Of a stretch of DNA of 64,000 nucleotides, positions 1 to 9,107 are shown one piece after another. Numbering within the stretch: position 1 is the first letter of the stretch; every line of letters starts with the position of its first letter. The stretch comes from CAWGJF01 sp963715745 (lineage in GTDB: Bacteria; Bacteroidota; Ignavibacteria; Ignavibacteriales; Ignavibacteriaceae). Location of the stretch: positions 1,550,001 through 1,614,000 of the forward strand of contig OY970271.1 in assembly GCA_963715745.1 (NCBI GenBank). The letters are read 5' to 3'. The notes under the pieces were generated by a model. It was not told the DNA's origin. It did no database searches and saw nothing but the letters and a program-made list of their open reading frames with translations. The position numbers were made by a program, and so were the translations under genes.

Positions 1-1
1 G

Positions 2-340
2 GTTAAATCATTTTCAAGGGTTTTCCAGGCATTCAGAATCTTCATCAATGATGAGTTAGGTAAACTTCAGGAATTTCTAAAAAACTCTGTTGAAGTATTA
101 GCTCCGGGTGGCAGATTGATAGTGATAAGTTATCACTCATTAGAAGACCGGATTGTTAAAGAGTTTTTCAGGTATGAAAATTTGAAATGTGTTTGTCCAA
201 AAGATGCTCCGGTTTGTACGTGTGGAAAAATTCAAAGGCTGAAAATAATTACGAAGAAACCTATTGTACCTGCAGATGAAGAAATCAGATTCAATAAGAG
301 ATCCCGAAGTGCTAAAATGCGGGTTGCTGAAAGAATATGA
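2..340 (+). CDS. rsmH: 16S rRNA m4C1402 methyltransferase RsmH, C-terminal part
   Basis: The frame is open from base 2, so the gene enters from the left and only its last 112 codons are visible. RsmH methylates N4 of C1402 in 16S rRNA using S-adenosylmethionine. The visible part carries the family's RVFQA-FRIFINDEL stretch and then the ISYHSLEDRIVK motif near residues 40-51 of the fragment. These are followed by a cysteine-rich stretch (CVCPKDAPVCTC) and the basic tail ending in RSAKMRVAE. RsmH (mraW) classically opens dcw clusters, and this one sits directly before an ftsL-like gene. Its stop overlaps the next start in an ATGA arrangement. The methyl-donor binding half lies outside the window. 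Confidence 0.95.
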   Translation, partial: VKSFSRVFQAFRIFINDELGKLQEFLKNSVEVLAPGGRLIVISYHSLEDRIVKEFFRYENLKCVCPKDAPVCTCGKIQRLKIITKKPIVPADEEIRFNKRSRSAKMRVAERI

Positions 341-666
341 AAAAAAGTCACAAGCCATTAATTATAGTTTTATTATTTCTGCTGGTTTCCTTAACAGCCG
401 TTTTTCTTGTTTCAATAGGATTAAAATTGAAATATGAAGAATTAACAAGAAAGAAAGTTGAGCTTGAAAAAAATCTTAGGGATGAGAGTACATTAAAAAT
501 AAAGTTGCTTGCTGATTTCCAGATGTACAGTGATGAAACTGAAGTTGAAACTTTTGCCAGAGAAAATTTGGGAATGATAAAAAGAAATAAATCTGCAATA
601 AAAATAAAAATAAACCAGGATGAAATTGATAAAATTAATGATGAGTTGAAGACAAAATATGAATAA
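337..666 (+). CDS. ftsL: FtsL-like cell division protein
   Basis: This small bitopic membrane protein has 109 residues. A short basic cytoplasmic start (KKSHK) is followed by one hydrophobic segment at about residues 7-31. A charged heptad-like region at about 33-60 is likely coiled coil. FtsL proteins form a complex with FtsB and FtsQ that recruits and activates FtsW and FtsI. Sequence conservation in the family is poor, so the call rests on size, topology and position between rsmH and ftsI, which is the standard dcw place for ftsL. The start overlaps the rsmH stop by 4 nt and the stop overlaps ftsI by 8 nt, implying translational coupling. The family assignment is inferred. Confidence 0.75.
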   Translation: MKKSHKPLIIVLLFLLVSLTAVFLVSIGLKLKYEELTRKKVELEKNLRDESTLKIKLLADFQMYSDETEVETFARENLGMIKRNKSAIKIKINQDEIDKINDELKTKYE

Positions 667-2656
667 TTCCAGGGCTCTGATAATATTATTATTTGTTTTG
701 GTTTTCTTCTTTGGACTTATAATTAAACTCATCGACATTCAGATAGTTAAAGGTGAGGAATTAAAATATTATGCTCAAAGGCAGCAGACAAACTTTGAAA
801 CAATAAAAGCGGAACGCGGATTAATTTATGATCGGAATGACATCCTTTTAGTTTACAACCGTCACGATGTTTCATTTTATGTTGATTTAAGAATGCTGCC
901 GCAAAAAAAGAAATCAGAGATTGCTGAACTCTTTAGCAAAACATTTGGCAAATCAAAATCACACTATTTGAAGTTGTTAAATCAAAAACCGAAAACTATT
1001 TGCCTGGAAAAGAAAGCTCCTCTTGAAAAAGCCTCACTTTTCAATGATTATAAACTAAGTGCAATGTTTTCCGTAGATGACCCGAGTAGAGTTTATCATT
1101 ACGGTTCGCTTGGGTCTCATATTCTCGGTTATGTTGATAATGATTATAAAGGAGTAAACGGGATTGATAAATATTTTAATGACTTGTTAAGTGGCAGAGA
1201 TGGCAAAAGATTAATTGAAAGAAATGCAATCGGCGGTTTAATAACCGTTAATGAAGATAATACTATCCCGGCTTTCCCGGGACAAAATATTTTTCTTACT
1301 ATTGATAAATCCTACCAATCAATATTAGAAAGTGAATTAAAATCAGGAGTTGAAGAATTTGATGCAGAATCTGCTGTTGGAATTATTATGGACCCAAATA
1401 CCGGAGAAATAATTGCTTTAAGTAATGTTGATGACTTTGATCCGAATTTATACTGGAAATACAGTGATGGACAAAGACGGGATAAAGCAATTACCGATAC
1501 GTATGAACCTGGTTCGACTTTTAAAGCATTCTCTTTAGCAGCATTGCTTGAAGAAAATAAATGCAATGAAAAGGATCTTGTCTTCGTTGAAAATGGCAGA
1601 TATAAATATAAAACAGCGTACATAACAGACAGCCATAAAAATGAATACTTGACTGTTAAGGGCGTTTTTGAAGAGTCAAGTAATATTGGAATGTCAAAGC
1701 TGATTCAAAAACTGGATGACAATGATTTTTATAAATACCTGCGTTCATTTGGATTTGGAAACTATTCTTCAATTTGTCTGCCCGGAGAAACAAGCGGAAA
1801 ATTGAAAAAGCCTGATGAATGGTCAGGGATAACAAAAGCATTTATGTCATTCGGATATGAAGTTTCTGTAACACCAATTCAGCTAATCACCGCTTATTCA
1901 TCTTTAATAAATGGTGGAAAACTTTATCAACCTTTGCTTGTTAAAAAAATTGAAGATTCGGGTGGAAATATTATCTCGGAAAATTCACCAAAAGTTGTAA
2001 GAAGGGTTATCTCAGAAAAAACCTCTGAAAGAATGATTTCCCTTCTTAAAAGTGTGGTAGAAAACGGAACAGGTGAATTTGCCAAAAGCGATCTGATAAC
2101 TGTCGGAGGAAAGACCGGAACTTCAAAAATTGCATCCGACGGAAAATATGTATCAGGAAAATATAATTCATCATTTGTAGGATTTTTTCCTGCTGAGAAT
2201 CCAAAGCTGATATGCTTAGTATTAATTAATTCACCAAAAACACAATACTACGGTGGAAAAGTAGCCGCACCTATTTTCAAAAATATTGTCGAAAAAATTG
2301 TACAAAACGATCCTTCTAAATTTTTTGAAAATAAATCAAATGAATCTATTGAACAGAAATTCAGTGAAAACCATTCGATATCAAATAATAAAAAGAATCA
2401 AATTGAACAACAAACTGGTTATAAGTTCGCTTCAATGACAACACTTTCGATAACAAAAAATATAATGCCTGATCTAAATGGTCTAACTATGAAAGAAGCT
2501 TTGGAAATTTTATCAGGACTTGGAATAAAATATAAAATTAATGGATCCGGAATTGTAACAAATCAGAGTATAGAACCGGGAATAAAAATAAACCAGAACA
2601 GCAGTTGTACAATTAAATGTGCCGAATTTAAAATCAGCGGAGTAAATATTTACTGA
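659..2656 (+). CDS. ftsI: Septal peptidoglycan transpeptidase FtsI (PBP3) with a C-terminal PASTA domain
   Basis: This is a class B penicillin-binding protein of 665 residues that cross-links septal peptidoglycan at the outer face of the inner membrane. It has one N-terminal membrane anchor (about 5-27) and a PBP dimerisation region (about 45-200). The transpeptidase domain carries the three active-site motifs: STFK at 286-289 (S286 is the acylated serine), SSN at 340-342 and KTGT at 485-488. A PASTA repeat starts at about residue 603 (MPDLNGLT). PASTA tails are seen on division PBPs of many Gram-positive bacteria and Bacteroidota, but not on the E. coli enzyme. An Asn/Lys-rich linker (about 555-600) precedes the PASTA. 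The stop shares one base with murE. Confidence 0.95.
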   Translation: MNNSRALIILLFVLVFFFGLIIKLIDIQIVKGEELKYYAQRQQTNFETIKAERGLIYDRNDILLVYNRHDVSFYVDLRMLPQKKKSEIAELFSKTFGKSKSHYLKLLNQKPKTICLEKKAPLEKASLFNDYKLSAMFSVDDPSRVYHYGSLGSHILGYVDNDYKGVNGIDKYFNDLLSGRDGKRLIERNAIGGLITVNEDNTIPAFPGQNIFLTIDKSYQSILESELKSGVEEFDAESAVGIIMDPNTGEIIALSNVDDFDPNLYWKYSDGQRRDKAITDTYEPGSTFKAFSLAALLEENKCNEKDLVFVENGRYKYKTAYITDSHKNEYLTVKGVFEESSNIGMSKLIQKLDDNDFYKYLRSFGFGNYSSICLPGETSGKLKKPDEWSGITKAFMSFGYEVSVTPIQLITAYSSLINGGKLYQPLLVKKIEDSGGNIISENSPKVVRRVISEKTSERMISLLKSVVENGTGEFAKSDLITVGGKTGTSKIASDGKYVSGKYNSSFVGFFPAENPKLICLVLINSPKTQYYGGKVAAPIFKNIVEKIVQNDPSKFFENKSNESIEQKFSENHSISNNKKNQIEQQTGYKFASMTTLSITKNIMPDLNGLTMKEALEILSGLGIKYKINGSGIVTNQSIEPGIKINQNSSCTIKCAEFKISGVNIY

Positions 2657-4125
2657 TGAGACTTCATAGTCTGATAAGCAATTTAAATTCTATTCAGGTT
2701 ACCGGAAAAGTATCTGATACTGAAATTACAGGGATTGAATATGACTCAAGAAGAATTATTAAAGATTCGGTATTTGTAGCTATTAAAGGATTTAAGCTTG
2801 ACGGACACAATTTTATATTGGATGCAATTGACAGAGGTGCAATTGCAGTTATTCTTGAAAACAATGAAGTAATACCTGAAGTTATTTTTGATCACAGCGG
2901 TATTGCTAAAATTCTTGTAAATGATTCACGTGAAGCTCTGGCTGCTGCTTCTAATTTATTTTATGAAGAGCCTTCGAAAAAATTAAATCTTATTGGAATA
3001 ACCGGAACCAATGGCAAAACCACCACAGCTTTTTTAATAAAAAATATTCTTGAGGAAGCTGGAAGTAAAGTTGGACTTGTGGGAACAATTGCAAACTATA
3101 TTGGTAATGAAAGGATTGAATCTAAACTAACAACACCGGAATCGAATGATTTAAATAAAATGTTTTTGCAAATGACAGAGTCAGGATGCAGCAATGCTGT
3201 GATGGAGGTATCATCACACGCACTTGCGTTAAAAAGAGTGCATAGCATTTCATTTAAAGGTGCAGTATTTACAAACATTACTCCTGAACATCTGGATTTT
3301 CACAAAAACTTTGAAAACTATCTCTCAGCAAAAAAAATATTATTTGATTCGCTCAGTGAAAATTCTTTTGCACTTTATAATGCTGATGATATTCACAGTG
3401 CTGATATTATAAAAGACAGCAAAGCTAAAAAAGTAAGCTTTGGTACTTCTGTTAACTCAAACTTTAGAATGGAAAATATAAGCTTCGGTTTGCACGGAAC
3501 AAGCGTTGATGTTATTTACCAAAATAATATTTATAACCTTACTACAACTTTAGTCGGTGAATTTAATGCTTATAATTCTTGTGCTGCTTTTGCAACTGCG
3601 CTTCTCTCAGGAATTGATGTTGAAACAGCATTGAGAGGAGTTAGAAAGGCAGCCCAGGTTCCGGGACGTTTTGAAATTTTCGGGAATGGAAAAAGGAAAG
3701 TGATAATTGATTATTCTCATACACCAGACAGCCTTGAAAAAGCTTTAATGGTTATAAAAAAGCTTTCTGGAGATAATAAAAAAATAATTACGGTGTTTGG
3801 TTGTGGTGGAAATCGTGATGCACATAAGCGGCCAATAATGGGAAAGATTGCTACAAACCTGAGTGATGAAGTAATAATAACATCAGATAATCCCAGGGAT
3901 GAAGATCCATATTTTATAATTGATCAGATTAAAGCTGGTATCGATAAAAATAATTTCAGGGTTATAGAAAACAGGGAAGATGCTATTCATGATGCTATTG
4001 AAAAAGCCGGAACAAACTATGTTTTGTTGATAGCTGGAAAAGGTCACGAAGATTACCAGGAAATTAAGGGAATAAGATCTCATTTCTCCGACAGAGAAGT
4101 TGCTGAAAAATATTTTAAAATATGA
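2656..4125 (+). CDS. murE: UDP-MurNAc-L-Ala-D-Glu:meso-diaminopimelate ligase MurE
   Basis: This cytoplasmic ATP-dependent Mur ligase of 489 residues adds the third stem-peptide residue. The N-terminal UDP-binding domain includes DSRRI and VFVAIKGFKLDGH. The ATP loop is GTNGKTT at 117-123. The C-terminal domain carries DNPR at 411-414, followed by DEDP. In characterised MurE enzymes DNPR marks specificity for meso-diaminopimelate, not L-lysine, so a DAP-type Gram-negative peptidoglycan is predicted. The length is normal. The start overlaps the ftsI stop by 1 nt and the stop overlaps murF by 4 nt. Confidence 0.97.
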   Translation: MRLHSLISNLNSIQVTGKVSDTEITGIEYDSRRIIKDSVFVAIKGFKLDGHNFILDAIDRGAIAVILENNEVIPEVIFDHSGIAKILVNDSREALAAASNLFYEEPSKKLNLIGITGTNGKTTTAFLIKNILEEAGSKVGLVGTIANYIGNERIESKLTTPESNDLNKMFLQMTESGCSNAVMEVSSHALALKRVHSISFKGAVFTNITPEHLDFHKNFENYLSAKKILFDSLSENSFALYNADDIHSADIIKDSKAKKVSFGTSVNSNFRMENISFGLHGTSVDVIYQNNIYNLTTTLVGEFNAYNSCAAFATALLSGIDVETALRGVRKAAQVPGRFEIFGNGKRKVIIDYSHTPDSLEKALMVIKKLSGDNKKIITVFGCGGNRDAHKRPIMGKIATNLSDEVIITSDNPRDEDPYFIIDQIKAGIDKNNFRVIENREDAIHDAIEKAGTNYVLLIAGKGHEDYQEIKGIRSHFSDREVAEKYFKI

Positions 4126-5513
4126 GCGGGATAAAACTTGGTCTGGAAGATATTTTTAATCTGCAATCAGCAGTGCTTTATAATCCGGATGAATTTAAAC
4201 CTGTTTCAAGTGTTACGATAGATTCTAGGGAAGTAAAAAAAAATTCTTTATTTGTTGCGATTAAGGGAGTGAGATTTGACGGACACAAGTTTGCAGGAGA
4301 TGCAATAAAGAATGGCGCATCAGCAATAGTTATAAATGAAAATAAATTTAGTTCTTTCAAAGATCTGGATATTCCTGTAATCATTGTAAAAGATACTGTG
4401 AAAGCGCTTGGAGAGATTGCAAAAACCTGGCGCAAAAAATTAAAAGCAAATGTTATTGGAATTACCGGGAGCTCTGGAAAAACAAGTACGAAAGATATTC
4501 TGGCAACAATTTTAAGCGAAAAATTTAAAGTGCAGAAAACAGTTTTAAATAATAATAATCACATAGGTGTTCCGCTGACAATACTGAGTACAAATGAAAA
4601 ACATGATATACTTGTCGCAGAAGTCGGGACAAATCATTTTGGGGAAATTCCCTATTCAGCAGAAATACTGCAACCGGATTATGCTTTGATATCAAATATT
4701 GGTGATTCTCATTTAGAATTCTTAAAAAACAGAAAAGGAGTTCTTAAAGAGAAAACTTCATTATTTGATGTAACTATAAAAAGAGATGGAAGAATTTTTC
4801 TCAATTACGATGATCCATTGTTGAGGGGTTTTAAAGTAAATAGAAAACAAAAATCTACTTTTGGATTTGACAAAAAAGCTGATGTCACGGGTAAGATTAT
4901 AAAATTTGATGAGTTGGGAAAACCAGTGATTGAAATATCATCCAAAAGAATAAAAATGAAATTTAATTTTCCGATGTACGGCGAATTGAGCGCTAAAAAT
5001 TTTCTTGCTTCTTCAGCAGTTGCTTTGAGTTTTGGATTAAATGAAAATCAAATAAAAAGTTCATTAAAAAAAATAAAATGTTCTCCTCACAGGTTAGAAT
5101 CAGTTCAATTCAATAATTTTTTATTGATTGATGATACTTATAATGCAAATCCGGATTCACTGGTTGCTGCAATTGAAATACTGAGTAATGTTACAAAATA
5201 TGAAAGAAAGATTTTGATTCTTGGAGACATGCTGGAATTGGGTGCGAATTCTGAAAAATATCATTCTTCGTTATCAAAAAATATTTATGCTAATGATATT
5301 ACAGAAGTTTATACCATTGGCAAGCTAATGAAAAATCTGAATGCATCTTTAAAGAAAAAGTATTTAGTTAAAAAACATTTTGCAGGGAGAAGTTCACTTA
5401 AAAATTTTCTGCAAAAAATAGATTTAAATAATTCTGTAATTCTTATTAAAGGTAGCCGCGGAATGAAGATGGATGAATTTGTCCAAACAATTAAACAGAA
5501 ATTTGGAAAATAA
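4122..5513 (+). CDS. murF: UDP-MurNAc-tripeptide:D-Ala-D-Ala ligase MurF
   Basis: This Mur ligase of 463 residues adds the D-Ala-D-Ala dipeptide to the UDP-MurNAc tripeptide in the cytoplasm. Its N-terminal domain resembles that of MurE (TIDSREVKKNSLFVAIKG). The ATP-binding loop is GSSGKTSTKD at about 116-125. The central NNNNHIGVPLT and the late DDTYNANPDS motif are typical of MurF. The length is normal. The D-Ala-D-Ala substrate requires a Ddl enzyme, which is not encoded in this cluster. The gene overlaps murE by 4 nt (ATGA) and mraY by 1 nt. Confidence 0.97.
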   Translation: MSGIKLGLEDIFNLQSAVLYNPDEFKPVSSVTIDSREVKKNSLFVAIKGVRFDGHKFAGDAIKNGASAIVINENKFSSFKDLDIPVIIVKDTVKALGEIAKTWRKKLKANVIGITGSSGKTSTKDILATILSEKFKVQKTVLNNNNHIGVPLTILSTNEKHDILVAEVGTNHFGEIPYSAEILQPDYALISNIGDSHLEFLKNRKGVLKEKTSLFDVTIKRDGRIFLNYDDPLLRGFKVNRKQKSTFGFDKKADVTGKIIKFDELGKPVIEISSKRIKMKFNFPMYGELSAKNFLASSAVALSFGLNENQIKSSLKKIKCSPHRLESVQFNNFLLIDDTYNANPDSLVAAIEILSNVTKYERKILILGDMLELGANSEKYHSSLSKNIYANDITEVYTIGKLMKNLNASLKKKYLVKKHFAGRSSLKNFLQKIDLNNSVILIKGSRGMKMDEFVQTIKQKFGK

Positions 5514-6622
5514 TGCTGTACTATTTGCTGGATTACATAAATAAAGTTTATGATCCGCCGGGATTTGAAATTTTCCGGTTCCTCACTTTCAGATCAGCAT
5601 TGGCTGCAATAACAGGATTATTCCTTGCTTTTTATTTAGGCCCAAAAGTAATTCGCATGCTTCAGAAAAAACAAATTGGTGAAGCTAAAAAAGAGGATGG
5701 ACCACAATTTCATTGGTCAAAAGCCGGAACGCCGACCATGGGCGGGATTATAATAATAGGTTCAGTTATTATCCCCGTTTTGCTTTGGGGGGAATTAAAA
5801 AGCATTTATATAATATTAATTACTGTCGGAACTCTTTGGCTTAGCGGTGTTGGATTCCTGGATGACTATTTAAAAGTAGTAAAGAAATATCCGAACGGAC
5901 TGATAGGCAGATACAAATTATTAGGTCAGGTTATAATTGGATTAGTCATCGGCTCAGTAATATTTTTTGCTCCGGAATTTAACGGATTCGGCACGTTAAC
6001 TACTGTACCGTTTCTTAAAAACGTAAACCTGGATCTTTCATTTATGTATATCCCGGCAGTGGTCTTTATTGTTACTGCAACTTCTAATGCAGTTAATTTA
6101 ACAGATGGATTAGACGGACTTGCCATTGGTGTTATTTCAATAGTGATGATAGCACTTGCATTACTTAGTTACTTTTCAGGCAATGCAATCTTTGCAAGGT
6201 ATCTTGATATTATTTATCTCCCCGGCTCTGGTGAATTAACTGTTTTTGTTGCTGCACTTGTTGGTGCATCACTTGGATTTTTATGGTTCAATTCGTATCC
6301 AGCCCAGGTTTTTATGGGAGATACCGGTTCGCTTGCGCTCGGTGGAGCTTTCGGAATTCTTGCTGTGTTAATCAAGAAAGAATTGTTCATTCCAATTCTT
6401 GGCGGAATATTTTTTATGGAAACACTTTCCGTAATTATTCAGCGACTTTACTTTAAATACACAAAGAAAAAATACGGTGAGGGCAGAAGAGTTTTTAAGA
6501 TGGCTCCAATACATCATCACTTTGAAATGCTTGGTTGGCCGGAGCCAAAAATAGTTGTACGATTTTATATAATAGCTATCATTCTTGCAATTATAAGTTT
6601 AGTTTCATTCAAAATAAGATGA
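5513..6622 (+). CDS. mraY: Phospho-MurNAc-pentapeptide transferase MraY (lipid I synthesis)
   Basis: This polytopic membrane enzyme of 369 residues transfers phospho-MurNAc-pentapeptide to undecaprenyl phosphate to make lipid I. Visible family motifs are GTPTMGGI near 76-83, the paired aspartates D117-D118 in FLDDYLK, NLTDGLDGLA, MGDTGS with D270, and the APIHHHFE loop near the C-terminus. The aspartates and histidine cluster are the magnesium and active-site residues in characterised MraY. About ten hydrophobic segments are visible. The position between murF and murD is the classical dcw order. The stop overlaps the chosen murD start in an ATGA. Confidence 0.97.
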   Translation: MLYYLLDYINKVYDPPGFEIFRFLTFRSALAAITGLFLAFYLGPKVIRMLQKKQIGEAKKEDGPQFHWSKAGTPTMGGIIIIGSVIIPVLLWGELKSIYIILITVGTLWLSGVGFLDDYLKVVKKYPNGLIGRYKLLGQVIIGLVIGSVIFFAPEFNGFGTLTTVPFLKNVNLDLSFMYIPAVVFIVTATSNAVNLTDGLDGLAIGVISIVMIALALLSYFSGNAIFARYLDIIYLPGSGELTVFVAALVGASLGFLWFNSYPAQVFMGDTGSLALGGAFGILAVLIKKELFIPILGGIFFMETLSVIIQRLYFKYTKKKYGEGRRVFKMAPIHHHFEMLGWPEPKIVVRFYIIAIILAIISLVSFKIR

Positions 6623-7968
6623 TCGATTTAAAAGAAAAAAAAGTTTCAATTATCGGTGCTGTGCGAAGTGGAATAGGCGCTGCAAAGCTTGTAAAGAAAG
6701 TTGGTGGAGTTCCGTTCGTTAGTGATATGGCAGATGATGATAAAATTAAAGATTCTATTGCAATGCTTAAATCAGAAAATATTTCTTTTGAAACCGGAAT
6801 TCATTCAGAAAAAGTTTATAACTGTGATTTGATGGTTATTAGTCCCGGAGTTCCTGGTGATTCTGCCGTTGTAAGATTTGCAAATCAAAATAATATTAAA
6901 ATGATAAGTGAGATTGAGCTTGCATATTATTATTGCAGCGGGAAAGTAATTGCAATTACTGGGACAAATGGTAAAACAACTACAACGAGCTTGTGTGGGT
7001 ATTTATTTAATCAATGTGGAGTCAAAACATATACAGCTGGAAATATCGGTCTGGCTTTTTCAGAAATCGCACTTGATGTCAAACCTGATGAATATGTTTC
7101 TCTTGAGGTCTCAAGTTTTCAACTTGATTTGATTGAAAACTTCAAACCAAAGATTGCAATGATACTCAACATTACTCCTGATCATTTGAACAGGTATGAA
7201 AACAGCATTGAAAAATATGCCGGATCAAAACAAAGAGTTTATAAAAACCAGGATGAAAATGATTTCCTTATTCTGAATGCTGATAGTCAATCTGTATCAG
7301 ATTATTTACAAAAACATAAAAGTAAGGATTGTTTCTTTTCTGTTTCTAAAGCACAGAAGAATGGCTGCTATGTAGAAAAAGATAAAGTATTCTTTGCTAA
7401 AGATGGACAAACAACATTTAGTTGTGATCGTGATGATATTTTTATTAAAGGAGAACATAATCTTTCAAATGCAATGGCTGTAATTAGTGCTGCAAAAATA
7501 TTGGGATTTGAAAATGAAAAAATTATTGCTGCATTAAGAAGTTTCCAGGGAGTTGAACATCGTCTCGAATTAGTAAGGGAAATTAATGGAGTGAAATTTA
7601 TAAATGATTCAAAAGCTACTAATGTAGATTCAGTTTGGTATGCATTAAGAAGTTTTAGCAGCCCAATCTATTTAATTCTTGGCGGACAGGATAAGGGAAA
7701 TGACTACAACCAGATAAAAAGTCTGGTTGAAGAGAAAGTTAAAAAGATTTATGCAATCGGTTCATCCGCTGATAAGGTATTTAATTTCTTTCACAAGATT
7801 GTGAAGGTAGAAATGAAACCTTCAATGGACGATGTAATTATGAGTGCTGTCAAAGAGGCAAGAGAAGGAGAAATAGTTCTTCTTTCTCCGGCATGCGCTA
7901 GCTTTGATATGTACAACAATTATGAACATCGCGGAAAAGTTTTTAAGGAAGCTGTAAATAAATTATGA
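6619..7968 (+). CDS. murD: UDP-MurNAc-L-Ala:D-Glu ligase MurD
   Basis: This cytoplasmic Mur ligase adds D-glutamate to UDP-MurNAc-L-Ala. I chose the ATG at 6619, giving 449 residues that begin MIDLKEKKVSIIGAVRSG. It forms the same 4-nt ATGA overlap with the upstream gene that is used throughout the cluster and matches the family's N-terminus. The frame also runs upstream to an ATG at 6535, but that would add 28 residues overlapping mraY that look nothing like MurD. The ATP loop is GTNGKTTTT at 115-123. Later motifs include EVSSFQLD, NDSKATN, GGQDKGNDY and LSPACASFDMY, all typical of MurD. Confidence 0.96.
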   Translation: MIDLKEKKVSIIGAVRSGIGAAKLVKKVGGVPFVSDMADDDKIKDSIAMLKSENISFETGIHSEKVYNCDLMVISPGVPGDSAVVRFANQNNIKMISEIELAYYYCSGKVIAITGTNGKTTTTSLCGYLFNQCGVKTYTAGNIGLAFSEIALDVKPDEYVSLEVSSFQLDLIENFKPKIAMILNITPDHLNRYENSIEKYAGSKQRVYKNQDENDFLILNADSQSVSDYLQKHKSKDCFFSVSKAQKNGCYVEKDKVFFAKDGQTTFSCDRDDIFIKGEHNLSNAMAVISAAKILGFENEKIIAALRSFQGVEHRLELVREINGVKFINDSKATNVDSVWYALRSFSSPIYLILGGQDKGNDYNQIKSLVEEKVKKIYAIGSSADKVFNFFHKIVKVEMKPSMDDVIMSAVKEAREGEIVLLSPACASFDMYNNYEHRGKVFKEAVNKL

Positions 7969-9107
7969 TGAAAAAGTTAGCATTCATAAATTTTTTCGTA
8001 ACTGTTTCCCTGATTTTGCTTGGACTTGTTGTGGTTATGAGTGCAAGCAGCACTTATAGTGTGTTTAAGTTTGAAAGTGCATTTCATCTTTTCAACTCTC
8101 ACCTGTTCAAAGTTGGTGTTGGAATTGTGTTTTTGATTTTGTTCTGTTTTGTTCCTTATGACTTATATAAAAAAATAAGTAAACCGGCTATTCTGATTGC
8201 AGTAGTCGTATTAATATTAACACTTATTATTGCAACAGATATAAAAGGTGGGAGAAGATGGCTGGATCTCGGATTAATGTCTGTTCAGCCTGCTGATTTT
8301 GCAAAGCTGGTTTTAATAATTCACCTTGCTTACTTGCTTGAAGATAAAAATGATCTTCTCGAAAGTTATAGACATGGTTTTTTGTATATGATTATCTGGG
8401 TTGTCATCATTTCATTTTTAATTATGGTACAGCCAAATATCAGCACGGGTGTCCTTGTTGTTTTAATTTCATTAACCTTAATGTTCGTCGGCGGAGCAAA
8501 AATCAAGCATATACTCGCTTCAGTTGGAAGCTTTATACTGGCTGGCGGAGCACTGGCTATGATCTTCACTCATTCAAGAGAAAGAATTTTCGCATTTGTG
8601 AATTCAGTGCAAAGCGGTGCAAGTATGAATATCCAGGTTAAACAGGCACTGTACAGTTTAGGCAGCGGAGGTATTGCCGGAGTTGGAATTGGAAACAGTA
8701 TGCAAAACAACCTGTTCCTACCGGAAGCTTATGGCGATTTCATCTTTGCTATACTTGGTGAAGAACTTGGATTTATTGGATCTATTCTCGTGCTTTTAGC
8801 TTTTATGGTTCTTTTCATTTCAGGAATTATAATAGCCAAAAAAACAAAGGACAGATTTGGACAACTGCTTGCATTTGGGATTTCATTTTCAATTATCTCT
8901 TATGCATTTGTAAATGTCGGGGTTACAACCGGACTTCTTCCAACAACCGGTTTGCCGCTTCCATTTATAAGTTATGGCGGAACTTCAATTTTGTTTTTAT
9001 GTATCTCGATTGGAATTCTGATAAACATCGCGCTTTCAAATCAGCGAAAAGTTTTTGTTGAAAATGGAATTAATAAAGAAATGGTAAATGAGTTTACAAA
9101 ACTATGA
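7965..9107 (+). CDS. ftsW: SEDS-family septal peptidoglycan glycosyltransferase FtsW
   Basis: This polytopic inner membrane protein of 380 residues has about ten hydrophobic segments. SEDS proteins polymerise lipid II, and FtsW works with FtsI at the septum. Visible family signatures are GRRWLDLG after the third or fourth helix, VQPADFAKL, QPNISTGVLV, the ILGEELGFIG loop and the C-terminal PFISYGGTS. The cluster position next to murG, with ftsI at its start, argues for FtsW over RodA. Two adjacent ATG codons (7965 and 7968) are possible starts. The first gives a 4-nt overlap with murD. The stop overlaps murG by 4 nt. Confidence 0.95.
   Translation: MMKKLAFINFFVTVSLILLGLVVVMSASSTYSVFKFESAFHLFNSHLFKVGVGIVFLILFCFVPYDLYKKISKPAILIAVVVLILTLIIATDIKGGRRWLDLGLMSVQPADFAKLVLIIHLAYLLEDKNDLLESYRHGFLYMIIWVVIISFLIMVQPNISTGVLVVLISLTLMFVGGAKIKHILASVGSFILAGGALAMIFTHSRERIFAFVNSVQSGASMNIQVKQALYSLGSGGIAGVGIGNSMQNNLFLPEAYGDFIFAILGEELGFIGSILVLLAFMVLFISGIIIAKKTKDRFGQLLAFGISFSIISYAFVNVGVTTGLLPTTGLPLPFISYGGTSILFLCISIGILINIALSNQRKVFVENGINKEMVNEFTKL

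Noticed and set aside
6535..6618. Upstream extension of murD.
   Set aside because: The extra 28 residues overlap the end of mraY and do not resemble MurD. The ATG at 6619 fits the cluster's overlap pattern.
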